This document shows, one piece after another, positions 25,601-38,889 of a DNA stretch of 64,000 bases. Where the stretch lies: NCBI GenBank assembly GCA_020086605.1, contig JACBWW010000007.1:26439988-26503987 (forward strand), written 5' to 3'. This DNA is from Lanius collurio (Eukaryota; Chordata; Aves; Passeriformes; Laniidae). The notes under the pieces were generated by a model that was not told the origin of the DNA, made no database searches, and saw nothing but the letters and a program-made list of their open reading frames with translations. Each line of letters begins with the position of its first letter. Positions within the stretch are counted from its first letter, which is position 1. Made by a program: the position numbers and the translations under genes.

Positions 25601-25714
25601 AGCTAGGCTTACCTTTGTATGATTTCCCTGCCTTCAAAGTAATGTTCACTGAACGGAGGAAAACCCCAAGGCAGTTCTGGAAGGCACTTCCTGAAGATCC
25701 TCATTTTAGCCCCT
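22661..25714. other. Unique AT-rich DNA with a candidate conserved element at 23340-23880
   Basis: No gene is recognised. The part from 23340 to 23880 is AT-rich, of high complexity and without repeat character, and contains homeodomain-type TTAATTATC and TTAGGCC elements (23440-23480). By eye it resembles vertebrate conserved non-coding elements. This is inference only. Confidence 0.4.
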
Positions 25715-25805
25715 CACAGAATATCCTGAGGTGAAGAGACCCACAAGGATCATGAAGTCCAAGTCCTGGTCCTGCACAGGACAAGTGTAAGAACCACACC
25801 AGCCC
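25715..25805 (-). mobile_element. CR1 3'-end fragment, minus strand
   Basis: The plus-strand reading CACAGAATATCCTGAGGTGA followed by GACCCACAAGGATCATGAAG and the CCTGCACAGGACA block is the reverse complement of the CR1 3' UTR, the most common piece of CR1 in bird genomes because insertions are truncated at the 5' side. The poly(8-mer) tail is mostly lost. Confidence 0.85.
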
Positions 25806-28560
25806 CTTTTGGGTGCTATTGGGTACTTTATTAAAAATATTTACATAACAATAAGAGCAGCAGAGTTGATTAGGAAGCTACTGGAGAGCACAACCATTCC
25901 ACTAACTATTCACTTTTTTGTTAAAATCTTCTATTCTGCATCCAGTAGTACAAGAAGGAACCTGCTGTATCTTCAGTTAGATATTTCCAAGGCTTTATTT
26001 TAAATTCTGTTTGAGTGTCTTGACTGTTACACGTTATTTCTCCATACTGCACAGAAAGAACCTCCCAGGGATTTTTATCGTAATTTGGCAGCTGAGCTCT
26101 GCAACATAACTAGATTTCTCAAAAGACTGAATCATTTTTTTCCTTGCTAATGATTATTAATTTTCTTTTCAGAGGAAATAAAATTCATAGTGAAAATCAT
26201 TCTTTATTAAATGATATTTGTAATAATCTGGAACACAGAAAATGAGATTGAACCAAAACTTTTCTTTTTTTTCTTGTTGCAAACAGCTTGCTAACATTTG
26301 TCCTTCTGCAAATACTGAGGATAGGTATATGGTCTTTGCTATTCTTCCTGTATTACCATTCTGCCCAAGATTGAAGCAAAGGAATAACTATTAATAATTT
26401 CTCCCTTCTATTCTTTTTTCTAAGGGGATTATAGAGTTTCCTCCAAGAAGAAATGGAGTTTCTGGACTGTTAAAGCCATAGGAAAAAAAAAAAAGTAAAA
26501 AGACACAGTGAGAGGGAAAACCATGCTCTAAAAGAAAGCTTCAAGAAGTATCATAATCACTGAAGTTCTAAAGTTGTTACGTGGGAAACACCACCTAGGA
26601 ATTTGTGCAGAATTGTGGAGTGTTTCTGAGTGTAGCTGTTGCAGTTAGGGCTGAAGAAGAGGAAATCTGTTGGCACCTTGATCTCTGCCTCCTTCTTCAC
26701 TGCAGGTGAGCCTGGGACAGCAAGAGCCCATCTTCTACAGGGTATTCTTTTCTACTCCCTGCACCCACAGGGCTTGGATTAGGAATGCTGGGAGCTACAT
26801 CCTTGCCTACTCCCTTTGCTGCCTGTTTATGGACATGTTGTCCAAAGTTGTCCAAACCCTTTTGGAGGATGATGTTGCCTGACTCTTCCCCAGAGCAACA
26901 CATTCCAGAAACTCACTTTCCATTACTTCCAAATCCTCTTCTAGGATTGTAGGGTTTGGTGAATAACAGTTCCTGCAGCCACTTCATTCATCACCTCAAT
27001 GCTTTTGTGAACCCACACCACATTTTCTCTCAGCTCTGCATCAATGCTACCTGCAGCCTGTTGAGCCCTGCCTGAATGGACAGGATTGCTCCACCTGTGC
27101 CTGATCACTGGTAGCCTTGTGAAGGTGTAACTTGTGAGGCTCAGGTCCCCCTGTTCTGCTGTCATCCACACAGATCTATAGGTTTCTGCACTGTCACCTT
27201 TCCTGGGGCAGCTCTGTTGTCTCCTAAGCAGACCTTTGGGCTAAGATCCTACATTTCAACAGGACTGATTTAAACCAGCACTTAGGTGGCACTCACATTC
27301 CTGCAGCAGGAATTCCTGTTGCAGTAATGACAGCTTGATACTCCCTCACCAGTCCCCTATTCCCCATAGGATGCCATACCAAGGATGAGGAAATAGTGCT
27401 TGGACTGGAGGGACCATGGTCACACCAGTGAGTCAGTAGCTGGATGCTGACATCCCAGCCAGATACCATGATGGGATCAGGCTGTGTGCTGTCAAGGGAG
27501 ATGGAAATCTGATTTTCCTTTTACCTGGTTGTGGGTTTTCCAGAAGCATGTGTCCTTGAGACTCCCACTCTTCTAATCTTCATTCCTGTCGAGCAGTTCA
27601 GTAGGTACTGGAGAGGGAACAGAAGAAAGGAGGATGGCTGGGCCAACAAGCTATGCAGTTGCAAAATTTAATTTCCTTTGCATATCAAGGTTTTAACAGA
27701 AAAGAGTGAGCAATCCCGGCTGGTGAGGCATTACTCATTGTCCACAAAAGACTGCAATGAGAGCCTTCTCCCATCTGTCACTCCCTAGACCATGTCTCTG
27801 CACCTTCCTGCAGGTTAGAGCCATCTCCTTACAGCAGTTATCACAGTCTTTGTCAGATGTGTCAAACAAGAAGAGCACAGCACATGTTTTTCAGGGATTG
27901 CTCCCTGTAATGAAACATCCTGGAAAACCTTGTAAATACTGCACAGAAAATTGTAGCCTGCTGTGCCAAAAATTATGTCAAGGTCCCGTGCATGCCTTTC
28001 CCTTGGGGACAGTCATTCTGCACCAGGCACAGGGCATTGCCTCAGAGATTCACAAAGCTCTCATCTTTGGCTATGCTTGAGCAGTTAGGCTTCAGATGTG
28101 AAGTCCTAAGGTTCTTGGGCTGAGCAGTTTTACGGCAGTGTCTTGCAGTGAAACCCCTAGAGCTGAATGCTCACATGCAGGCATTTGCCAGGAGTGATTT
28201 GTGGGGTCTAACAGATTTTTCAGAACAGCAGGAATGTGACCCTTGAGTATGTTGGGAACTCGTGGGAACAGCCAGTGATCTCCTTACTAAGTAGACACTA
28301 TTAATGCTTCCTCTCTAAAGTACCTGTGAATGTACAGATGGAGAAAAACAAAACCTTCTGAGTAGACAATTAAAAATGTTCCACATATATAGTGTTTTGT
28401 AAAGAGCTCAGCTCTCTGAAGATTTGGGAGGAGGACAGCTGACTACAGAACCAGGATAGAGCTCTATATTGATGATTTGTTTAATTTTGTATACTAAGCC
28501 ATGAAATAAAAATTATATCTTTACTAGAATGTGAAAAGGGCAACTTAGTATTGTAGTGCT
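25806..28560. other. Non-coding DNA, GC-richer at 26600-27600, unassigned
   Basis: No gene is recognised. The stretch 26600-27600 has a higher GC content than its surroundings and several short open frames on the minus strand (26697-26903, 26941-27171) without a family signature. It could be an old retroelement that I cannot place. Poly-A at about 26482-26494. Confidence 0.45.
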
Positions 28561-28975
28561 AGGTTTGGTTTCGGCAGCTGCAGCTTTCCCTGGGAGCTCA
28601 GCAGGGCTCCTCAGGGCAGGGCAGCCATTCTGTCCTCTCGCAGTCCCTTTCGGACGGCTCTGCACTCTGGCTCCAGCAGCTGTCAGCTCTACAGCACAGT
28701 GATGGCAAAGGAGGCAGAGAAGGGTCTCTCCATGAGGGCTTCAGAGGACCTTTAATGGTTACACCTTTGACCCAGGCACCCCCAGAGGCAGAGAGACCTG
28801 GTGATCTGGGTGCAGGGGGGTTTTAACAGGGGCTCAGGGTCAGTACATGGGCAGAGTTGGGGTACAGGAACCAACAGGGAGAGCCCGAGGGAGTGACCAG
28901 GGCTAGGGGGAGGGGAAAGTGGGGGAAAAATAAGGATAATAAAGCAGTGGGTAAACAGGCCACCACAACTGAGGA
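28561..28975 (-). mobile_element. ERV LTR fragment, minus strand
   Basis: On the minus strand this GC-rich block has the order of an LTR promoter: a pyrimidine-rich segment with CCTCCCCCTAGCCCTGGTC, a TATA-like GTTAAAACCCC (about 28825), then ATTAAAG as a possible poly(A) signal (about 28755), then a GC-rich R/U5-like part. The sequence resembles songbird ERV LTRs as I recall them. Boundaries are approximate and no internal retroviral genes are next to it. Confidence 0.55.
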
Positions 28976-29104
28976 ATTGACTTCTGCATCTAAGAAAGAG
29001 TCAAGAAATTACAGCTGCTAAAGAGCTTACTCTCATTGAATAGACCAAGAAAACAAAATGGCGCAGTTCTCCCATAACCAAAAATCTAGGCTAGAAACAC
29101 ACTG
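28976..29104. other. Short spacer between LTR-like blocks
   Basis: Contains an AAACAAAATGGCGCAG stretch near 29053. No function assigned; it may belong to one of the flanking elements. Confidence 0.35.
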
Positions 29105-29480
29105 ATTTTCCAATATAGAGTGTTGCAGCCTCCAGTTGTAAGGTGTTTTGAATTATGATAGTGTGCCCCAACCAAACCATCTGTAGTTATCCCTATTGGA
29201 GCTCTCAGAGTGAGATCAGGCTGGAATTACCCTCACCAGCTTCACCTGGCCATCCACCTTCAGGTGTAGCAGGTCAGCTCCTGGAGGGTTTTTAAGCCCA
29301 GCCAGAGGGTTCAGTAGGAAAAAGAAGAAGGAGAGGTGAGAGGGGCTTGTATCTGCTCTGGCTTGTTGTTTGGATTTCCTGGACTAACTTGGCTGCCGAT
29401 TAGGGGATAGGTTTTGTTGCTGCCATCATCTTGACTCTGCTTGCCTGGATCTGGAACATCAAGGACTGAAAGACAAACTG
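29105..29480 (+). mobile_element. Possible second LTR-like element
   Basis: The block has a GC-richer first half, a TATA-like GTTTTTAAGCCC at about 29288-29299, then a purine-rich stretch (29315-29345) and a T-rich, TGCC-containing second half. That resembles an LTR promoter and R/U5 arrangement, but I do not recognise the family and there is no clear poly(A) signal. It could be another type of interspersed repeat. Confidence 0.3.
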
Positions 29481-29860
29481 TGCTAAATTGGAATTGGAAA
29501 AAGAGAAGCTAAAAGGCTAAATACCAAGACAGCAAGGAATGGATAGAGAGGACTGTGCTGCACTGGTTTAGGAACCAATCTTATTATCTGAAAAGTGTGT
29601 GTGGAGCTCCTGGACAAAGTAAAGGAGCCAATCAAGTAATGTGTAATCTCATGCACAGCAGTTGCAAAATGTGTATGTGCTGTATTAGAGATAAGTTAGC
29701 AAAATGGTGTAAGTACTGTCTTAGGTATAAATACTGTGATAAGTAAGTATAAGTGCACTATATAGGTTATGCATAAATATCTAAAAGTAGTATAATGTGT
29801 AAGTATAAGATAAGTAAGCCTAATATACAAAAGAGGTGAGAAGTAGCTATTATTGAACAA
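29481..29860. repeat. Degenerate TAAGTA-rich tract
   Basis: From about 29700 to 29830 the motif GTAAGTA or ATAAGTA recurs irregularly (for example near 29708, 29740, 29798 and 29810). It looks like an old, decayed short-period repeat. No gene is seen. Confidence 0.5.
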
Positions 29861-32800
29861 ATTAGAAAATGTCAGTTCCTGCATGATGCCCAAAGAGGTG
29901 ATGCATATTTTAAACAATAAGAAGTTTCTGTGTAATCACATTGATTTGTTGAACAGAAGTGCTGAGTTCCTGCAGCCTCCATTACATGCTACATCTCAAA
30001 AGCTGTTTGATCCTCTAAGCTATGCAGTCGGAGTGACAAGGAAGATTCTTTCTCCTGGCAGATTCAAACTCCCTCCTTTCACCCTGCCACTTCATCACAC
30101 CTTGCTGAAATAGCTTACACTCAGTGTCACTCAAGACCTATAGAGATCCTTAATTTGTTTTGAATTGCTGAGTTGTTTGGTGAGATACAGTGTTGAACTC
30201 TGTCATTGCATTTTCCAGCTGTGTTAGCCTGGATCAAAGACCAGGAGCTACTCGGCAGTAAAAGCTAGGACCTACAGTGTCAGATGTTAGTTTTATACAG
30301 ATAGTGCCAGTAAAAGACCTTGATCTAGCAAACGTAAAATCTGAGAATAGCTGTGCTGATCAGAGGTTGAGCTGTCTCCAAATCCTGTTGCTGACAGTGA
30401 CTACATGTGCCTGTTTACAAAAGACTGTCAGGACAGACCAAGCACATAGCAATACTTCCTTATGTGTTATTTAGTCTCCAGCAGCTGGTGGTTCAGGTAC
30501 TCCTAAACATTAATCAATACCTTTGTATTTAACTGCCCTTAATGGGTTTTCTTTTTCAACACATTTAAACTTTTAGCATCCACAGCATCATAAGTCAATG
30601 AGCATGGCAGTATAATTATGCAATGTTTAGAGAAAAATTAATTTTTTTTATTTTGAATCAGCATCCTGCTGAGTTCATTTTATGCCTTTCTTTTATACTA
30701 GGGAAGAGTGTTCAGTCACTGCCTAGTGTAAGTTGCAAACTTAGGGTTACTCATGACTTCATAAAAAACTGCTGCATCCACTTCAGGTACCTCCTTTGGA
30801 AATGGAGGATGACTAATTTATTTGATTGCTCCTCATTTTAAAGCTGGTCTGTAACTTCAATCATCTTTATTGTCCTTCTCTAATATTTGCCAAATGTTCT
30901 AGCTGAATTGAGCAGTTGAGCTTGATAGGAGTTGTATGGATTGATTTTTGAAGGTATGTTAATTCATATCATTAAGCTGCTGAACTGAAAATGCTTTTTC
31001 TGACACAGCACCACTGTAAGAACTCAGATAATATATATACTCTTTCAAGATACAGAATGAAACTTCTAGTAGTCTAATTATATGCAACATCAGTTAATTT
31101 AACAGTTCTTCATTTCATACAGTAAGATAAATCTCTGTGAGTTTCCCTTTCATATAAATTTCTGACAGAAATGTAGTGTTTAATTCACAGACAGGGCTAT
31201 TTTATTAGGACATTAGTTTAGCAGTAAATATTCAACTTAACAGTTTCAAACAATTAATGCCTTTGCTGCTACACTGTCATCTGAGATAGTAGAGATGCTG
31301 TTTGGCTCATGAGAAAAAAATTTTTAGTGATACTTTGAAGTTATCAGAACACCAGAAGTGCAACTTCAATATTGAAGAGTTATACCCTGTTTTACCAGAA
31401 AGCAAATAATCTAAGCAAAACTTTTAAAAGCTCCTTAATGAGGGGTCCCTAAGGGCTCTAATTACTACAGGTACTCAACCCTCAAGTCCACTTGAAATGG
31501 GATCTTTCAGGTAAGCTGAAGGCATTGCTACTATCTCAGGAGAGTGAGCAGTGCTTTACTGTAGCTTGTGCTGGTAAGGAAATTATGGCACGTCTTAAAA
31601 ACAGCCCTGAGGTTCATACTATTATTTTAGCACATTGAGCAGCTGTATCTTCAGTCAATTTAATCAGCAAATTGTATGTCTTTTGGCTTGATCATGACCC
31701 AAACTCTTAATTAATTAGCTCAATTCTGTTCCTCAAACCACTGGAAATGAGGCACATCTTGACTGAAATAATTGTTCTTACCTGATGGGTCCCATTAGAA
31801 AAACTGATTTCATGTAGGACAGGCAAGCCAAGGATCTCTTATTTTTTGCACACACTTGGAAGCCTAATGCTGTGCTGCAGGTGTGCCCCATCAGGGGACA
31901 GTCATTCTCACCCCCTTAGATTGGGTTAGATATATGGTACTTACTGATTGTGATCACTTCCTTTCCCCTTCCTTACATTTCTCACCCTATCAAAAAACAA
32001 TGGAAGGGAAAGAGAAACTTTATACCTGCTCAAAGTTTTGCAAATAAACCAGCTCAGCATTCCCCTACATTGGTTAAAAAAGGGTTGAAAACACAACCTC
32101 AAGTTACAACAAAGTGAAAAATGAGAGGAATGATTCATTTAACACCCAGCAATGAAAGCAGTGACTCAGCTGAGAGGGAACAATGAGAATTTATCCACAC
32201 TTCTCCAGGACTGGAACGAACTGCTGTTTGCACTCTTAACTATGGCAGTACTGCCATTTTCCAGCCTCATATTCAATTGATGTTTTTGGCTTAATTCTCA
32301 GCTGGGAAACCCTTTTATTTCTTTTTTTTTCCCCCCTTCCTTTCAGTAGCTTCCAGGTAGCTAATAAAAGACAGCCACCCACGCCAAGCTGTTTATTGCC
32401 ACCCACTCCCAGTGCCTGTGGGATGGCAGCAAGCAGGGGACAGGTGATTCAGTGTTAATTAGACCTTTCTGGCCCAGCAGCTTTCCTGAGGGCTGCAGTT
32501 ACAAGTGGTACTCTCAAACAAAAGCCCAGAGAGGGGCTGTAGGTATAAAATTGACAATCCTTTAACCCAGCGTTTTTGCTTTATTTTTCTAAGAGCATCC
32601 CCATGCTGGGATGGTCCCTCAGGGTAGCAGAGCTGCTCTAATAGAGCTCCCCTATACCAGGCAGTCCTGTTCTGGGCTGTCAGTGTACTCTCTTCCTTAC
32701 CTGACCCCTCCACAGTGTCTCCTGATTTCTCTCTTTTCCTATTTTGACCCTCGTAGTCATTTTCTGAAGAAAGATAAATAAGAGACACAATTCCTTTGTC

Positions 32801-35104
32801 TCTTTTCATGTGCTGGGCTAAATGGACTGTTGTTGGCACATTTGGATGGGACTTTGTGACCACATTACAGAAACAATAATCTCTTCCCTTTCATTGAGTA
32901 TGAGGAAAAATAAGATTAAAGTTTTTTGCAAGGAGCCTGAGATATACCCAGGGAAGTTTCTGATAGCTCAAATTTTGGTTTGCACAGGGAAATGAGTTTC
33001 TCTAGTTGGCCAGTTTGACCAGATGAGTGAGATTTGTTTTCTTGCTGAATTAATATATTCATTCATCATGGGGTCAAACATTCAGAAAATCCAAAGCAGA
33101 CTTTGCTGCTGCTGGCAGCTTGTGACCAAACTGGATTGTATCAAGAAGACCAGGACTGGTACAGGTTATTTTTTTGAGTCTGTGCAATGATCCTTGTTTT
33201 ACCCACACCATGTCAAGAAAAAGCGCCCTCCACAATACTTTGGTGGCATTTCCCTTGCTGCAATTACTGTTTTTATTCACCTTTTCTTCTGTATCAGAAG
33301 ATCTCCAAGGGACTTTTCTTACCATGAAAAGAGTGATGTGCAGTGGTTTGGACAGTTCAATGGTTAGTACAGGTAAAATCCTTAATCCAAGCTCTAAGGA
33401 TTTAGTAAAGCTTTTTAATCATGCTAAATGCTTTGTTAAGGTGCAAAGACTGTTCTCAGCATCACACATACCGATCATGAAATTAAAGGTGAAATGTATG
33501 CCTTGATCCATTGCCATGTATTAGCCCCCTATCAGAGCTAAAATAATGATGAAAAAAAGCCCATAGCTCAAAGGGCCATTACTGATAACTCCCAGAACTT
33601 TGTGTTTGCAAACCCTTTGTGCTTATCTCTGGCTTCTCAAGGGACAAAAGAAGGATTTTTTGGATATGACGTATGGACCTGGCCGTCACTAGATACTTGC
33701 CAAGACAGCATATCCTAGACCTTTAGATCTCATAAAACAGCAGATAAAGACTAATTTTTTTCTTATCATATATGCTGATTTATTTTGTATAGTAGCTTTA
33801 ACAGCTCTGCCTGGAACACATAGGACAGAAATGTGAATAGTCTGTTTTCTCCAGGAGATGTTTTCCTAATTCCTTGATGAAGGAAACCTGAATTCAATAG
33901 GTGAGATGTGTTGAGAAGAGCCTGACTTTGAAACTGGACCTGAGAACAGGGCCTAAAATGTTCTGAATGTTCTCCTAAAATGAATAAAACCATAAGGCCA
34001 TGACAAAGAACAGCATTCTCTAAGCTTCTTCACAGTCAGATCAGGCCAGATTCATGTGCATGGGGTCTCAAAGTCCATGGTGCTCAGCTGGCAGGCTCAA
34101 AATTGTTGAGGGTGTCCCCTGCTGCTTGGTGCCCTGGCCTCTGGAAGGGACAGTGAGCTCTGGTTTCTGAAGCCATCCATGACATCTGGTGTGAAAGTTC
34201 TTCCAGAACTGCCCTTGCTGATGGATGAGGTTGCTGCTCACATTGCAGGAGAGAGAACCAGAAATGCAAATGGCAGAAATGTCCCCTCACGCTTTCATGT
34301 TTTGCAGGCACTGCTCCAAATCTGTCTTCCATTTAGCAAATACTCCTCCTGAGCATTAAAGTGAGCCCAGTCAAGCCTTGGCTGTCTGAAACTGCTGAAT
34401 TTCTTTTGCAAGTCATTCCTTTCGGGTCATCGTAGAAAGATTACTTTAGATTATATTGTTTCCATGGGTTTGAATATATGTTTTTTAAATGGTACAAGAA
34501 AGAATGCTATTACAGTTCCCAGACTGCACCATGACTTCACTTTGTTGCTATTTAACTTTCAAATAAGACTTCATGGAAGAGAGAATATCCTTGGTGTTGC
34601 AGAAACAGATCCCAGCTGAATGCATCATAATCACAAATGCTTTTTCATGTAAGCAGAATATATATCATCTCAATGGATCTCTGGTTTTAACTTTAAAAGA
34701 AAAATAGAGAGTCTGATCCCAAGCTGCGTTCAAAGAAGGATGTGTGAGCAGGCTGTGGCAAAGACATTAAAGAGAAATGCTATCATTCTGAGATTTGTCA
34801 CCCCATCCTTCACTTATGCATGGTGTCATTTATCACCTAGGCTTCATAAGAAGCTGATTTGTATTAATCTGTCCTAAAGCAATATTTAATATTATCTGTC
34901 ACTTAGTAAACCCTGCAAATAAATACTGATTAAAAAAAAATAAAATTGCATAAGACCTGTAAAGGGAAGGGGAAAAGCAATAATTGGATAAATGCTATCT
35001 GGAAATTATGTACAGCACAGTAATCCCCAGGCTTTCTGTTAATAAGTACAAAATATAAAGGAAGAATTAAAAAAGTAAAATCAAACACATTTCTAAGGAT
35101 ATTG
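29861..35104. other. Unique AT-rich non-coding DNA
   Basis: No gene or clear interspersed repeat. Short open frames (for example 32459-32863 minus, 134 residues; 33174-33506 plus, 110 residues) show no domain and no splice context. The part at 31620-31760 contains TTAATTAATTAGC and resembles conserved non-coding DNA by eye. Confidence 0.55.
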
Positions 35105-35395
35105 TGAGGTTATTCTGGAAAAAAACCAGAAAGGCCAAGGCTCACTTAGAACTTAATCTGGCTATTGCTGTAAAGGACAATAAAAATATTGCTATAAATG
35201 CATTAACAAGTAAAGGAGGACTAAGGAAAACCTCCATCCTTTATTGAAGGCAGGAGCAAACTTGGTGACAAAGGATAAGGAAAAGGCAGAAGTAATTCAA
35301 GCCTCCTTTGCCTCAGTGTTTAGTGCTAAAACCAGCTGTTCTCTGGGTAGCCAGAGCTGGAAGACAGGGACAAGGAACAGCTGCACTTGGAAAAG
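35105..35395 (+). mobile_element. CR1 LINE ORF2 internal fragment
   Basis: The sequence matches the CR1 ORF2 part between the endonuclease and reverse-transcriptase domains: AGAAAGGCCAAGGCTCACTT near 35129, then AACTTAATCTGGCTATTGCT near 35151, then AAGGACAATAAAAATATTGC, then the CCTCCATCCTTTATTGAAGG block near 35231, and GCCTCCTTTGCCTCAGTGTT near 35302. It is an isolated internal piece with no 5' or 3' part next to it, and it carries small indels that break the reading frame. Such a piece without the 3' end implies later deletion or rearrangement, since CR1 insertions normally keep their 3' end. Confidence 0.85.
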
Positions 35396-38300
35396 AGAGT
35401 ATGTTTTTTTAACCTATATATGATAAGTTTTTTATGTTTTGTCCTATTAATCTGAGTCTTGTGTAATTCTGAGCTGAGGGTATCATTGAGATAGCATAAA
35501 ACACTCCTGTGATTTATTTCTTGACAATGGACTTCCTCAGCCAGGAAAGAGCATCATTTCAGGGACCTTCACATAAATCTGACACAGCTTTCCATTAGAT
35601 TTGAGGGACTGCTCTTGCAGCACCTTTCCAATGCAGTAGAGCTGACTCCAGAGCAGGACAACATGATTTGCTGCCCATGGAAATCTTGCCATCATTGGCA
35701 AGATGAGAGCTGGATTAATCTCTCTTATCGAAGCTGATCAAGCAGCAATTAAAGATTTCTTACACGTCCTAAGATGTTACCTGACTGATTTAGCCACCAG
35801 AGAAGGAGGTCAGTGTCCCACAAGAAAACACCCATCATCCTTGTTGGTGCTCTTGTACCATCCCCTTTCCAGGCCCTTTCACACCCTCCACTCAGCCAGT
35901 GTCACAAAACACAACATAACACTCACTTGAGGATTGTATTCTGAAAACTGATCACTTTGCTCTTTTTGTGAGTGTAAAATCAACAGCCTCCATTGAGATG
36001 AATATTTCCACTTTTAAATGGAAAATACTAGGAAAAAAATCAGAAATTTTCTAATGCTTATGAGCTGCATGTGTAGTTGTGAATATGTTGCCTCTTTTGA
36101 TCAATGAATTCACCTCTAATGAAGGTTACCAGCTTAGAAGAGGCCTCCCTTCCCCTGACTGATAGCCCTACTTCTAATTGTTAAAGGGCTTTGTTCAAAA
36201 GTAGAGAGACTAGGGAATAAGAAGCAGAACTGCAAATAGACTGAGATTTATAAAACATGATGTTTTATTATAGGTAATAAAATCAACCTACAAAGCAAAG
36301 GCAAATATTTAATTATATAGTCATGCATTTTGTTATCTACGCAAATATTTTTTAACCATGTCAGTTTTGATTTGGTTGATGTAAGTTCTGGCTGATCACA
36401 TCCTTGGGAGAGAGAACATATTTCTTCTGCTCATAAGCACCACTTTTCATGTGAGTTATCACACAGTCATATTTTCAGCTATTTCCTTTAATGTATTTAG
36501 TTATATCTCTCCCAACACATCAGGGTGATTTTGCTTATTGGTGCATTTCATTGCTGTTAAGCTACACAGTTGCCATGATATTTTTCTTTCAATTCTTCAT
36601 TTTAATCAGCATTCCACACATGTAACATCAGTTCTTCAGCTCATATAAGAACTAAATCCCAAGATATGCTTGCTTTTACAGTCTGTCAATCTTAGACCCA
36701 AAATTTACGTTTGAACTTTGCCAATATTCAAGCGAGGTATGGCTCTGTGGGGATGTGACTGTATATACATATAAAAATATCTGCAGAGCATTTCTAATTT
36801 CATAATTTATAACAGTATAGATGTGTCCTCTAGCCTAATGCCCTATGTCAAAATACATGTCATTGTATCTTATACTAGTAGGAAGGCTAAAGCTTAAATG
36901 TTTCTCTTTGCATCAACCTTGCTTCACTCCTACCTTTTAAAAATGATGAACACAGAAAAGAAGAAAATATTAAGTAGTCAGTGTAGGTCAACTTTTGAAG
37001 TTAATATTGTATTTTACAAAGTCGGGAGCATGTATTTAAGTGTGGTAGCGCTGCAGTGTTGGGTAGAACAGACAGTTCTATTATCTCACTTTCATTTCAC
37101 ATGGACATCAAAGTTGCCACAGGGAGAAGAAAGTGTTAGATTCAGCCAATATTAGAATTTGTGTGTCCTGAAGAACGTTAGAGCTCAGTTAGCATGCATG
37201 GATGCCCAGAGGTTTGCTTGGGCACTGATGGAGGATGCTGGTGGCAGATGTGTACTGGGTGCACAGGTGAATTTGGAAACTGAGCTGGTTATTTTTCTTT
37301 CAGATTGTGCTCAGAAACAAGCCCCTTTATTTTCTTGTTTTGGCATTTTTTAGCCCTTCATTCTCCTCTCCCAGTATGATGACTCTCGGTTTGCTTTTTA
37401 CATTCCTTTTTCCTCTCCTGCGATGTAATTCCTTCTTAAACAGTGTAGCAAACGTTATTATCTGTGTCAGTCTGTAATACCCTCTGTTACACATTATCTT
37501 CTGGTGTCCTCCTTTCATAGTCTCTGGGGTAAAGGTCAGTTTTTTAAGTCTGTAGTAGCACAGGGCCCTGCACTGAGGACTGCTGCACGTTCCTTGTGGG
37601 TTTGGGAGCCTGGCAAGGCTGCCGGGTTGGAGATGTGCAATGGATTTCCTGCACACATGCTCATCACAGTCTGTATTGATATCTCTTGGAAAGCCCAAAA
37701 TTAATATTCTGGTCATTTAGTCACTTGATTGATGCATTCAGACCCACTCCACCAGGCTCCTTCCCTTTTCATCCTTGTAAAATCTTTTTTCATCATTTGC
37801 ATTAGAAATCACAAGTTTGTCCTGTTTTGGTTTTTGGGGTTTTTTTGCAGGGTCTTTGCATTTATTTACAAGATATATTTTGGATGGTCTCTGAGCTTAT
37901 TTGTTTACTAGCTGAAGGGTTGCTGCTAATGCTATTGTTTCCTTCATTCCTGTGCTCTTAAAATTATAGCACTCCTATTACTTTGATGTCCATATTTCTA
38001 ACAATGGGTCTTATCCCAAGGTTCTTTTTACTTACTAAAAGCATATGTAGAGTTTTCCCAGCCTCCTCTTACACTTGCCCTGCTTCTATGGTCTATAGCC
38101 CAGATAAAGTACTCAGGGCTCAAAATCCTGTCCCTATAAATGTCTCCCAGGCTAAAAAACACACCACATCCCAATGCAATTGCCCCAACAGTGTCCCATT
38201 AACCCACTGTCTTCTGTGCCGACTGAAAGAATTTCACAGAATACCAGTGCACCTCTAGTTACAGGGATTGCTGGACTTTTCTTATTCACACTCTTATTTC

Positions 38301-38889
38301 AAGGGCACAGATTGCCCCATTCACTTAACGACACCATTTTTTCAGCTGGAGTAGTCCTTCACCACTTTTACATATGCATAGGAGATTATTTACAACTCTG
38401 CTTATTGTCATTTAGAACCTCTGAATTGACACTGTGAAAGTTGTTCATTCAAATTAATGTTTCTATTGGGCTCCTGCTGTCTTAAATGGTGCAGAAAATA
38501 TGTTTTTCAAAATAGAAATTGGGGTTTTTTTACCAGAAATAGGTTTTACTTACTATGCATAGTTTAGAATATGTTTCTTTGGACTTACATAATTCACACC
38601 ACTAAAATTAATACCCTCTTAAATGATCTTTTAAGCTTTGTATAATTTCTAATATATCCTTTTTAATCATGAACAGAAAAGTGTAATTACTATTCACTTC
38701 CTGATTTTCTCTTCATAACTACTATTTAGTCTGCATTAAGCCACTCCAAATGGGAACCCTTCATCAAGCTAAGGAACAATGTCTTTTGTGACTGAAAATC
38801 ATAATGATGAAATTCTGAAGAGCACAGACTTTGCTGTATGATCAGTTATGAAATATGACACATTATTTTTAGATACAGTACAGGAAGTA
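35396..38889. other. Unique AT-rich non-coding DNA
   Basis: No gene recognised. A perfect 9+1+9-bp inverted repeat lies at 36250-36268. The 129-residue minus-strand frame at 37327-37716 has no family signature. Confidence 0.55.
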
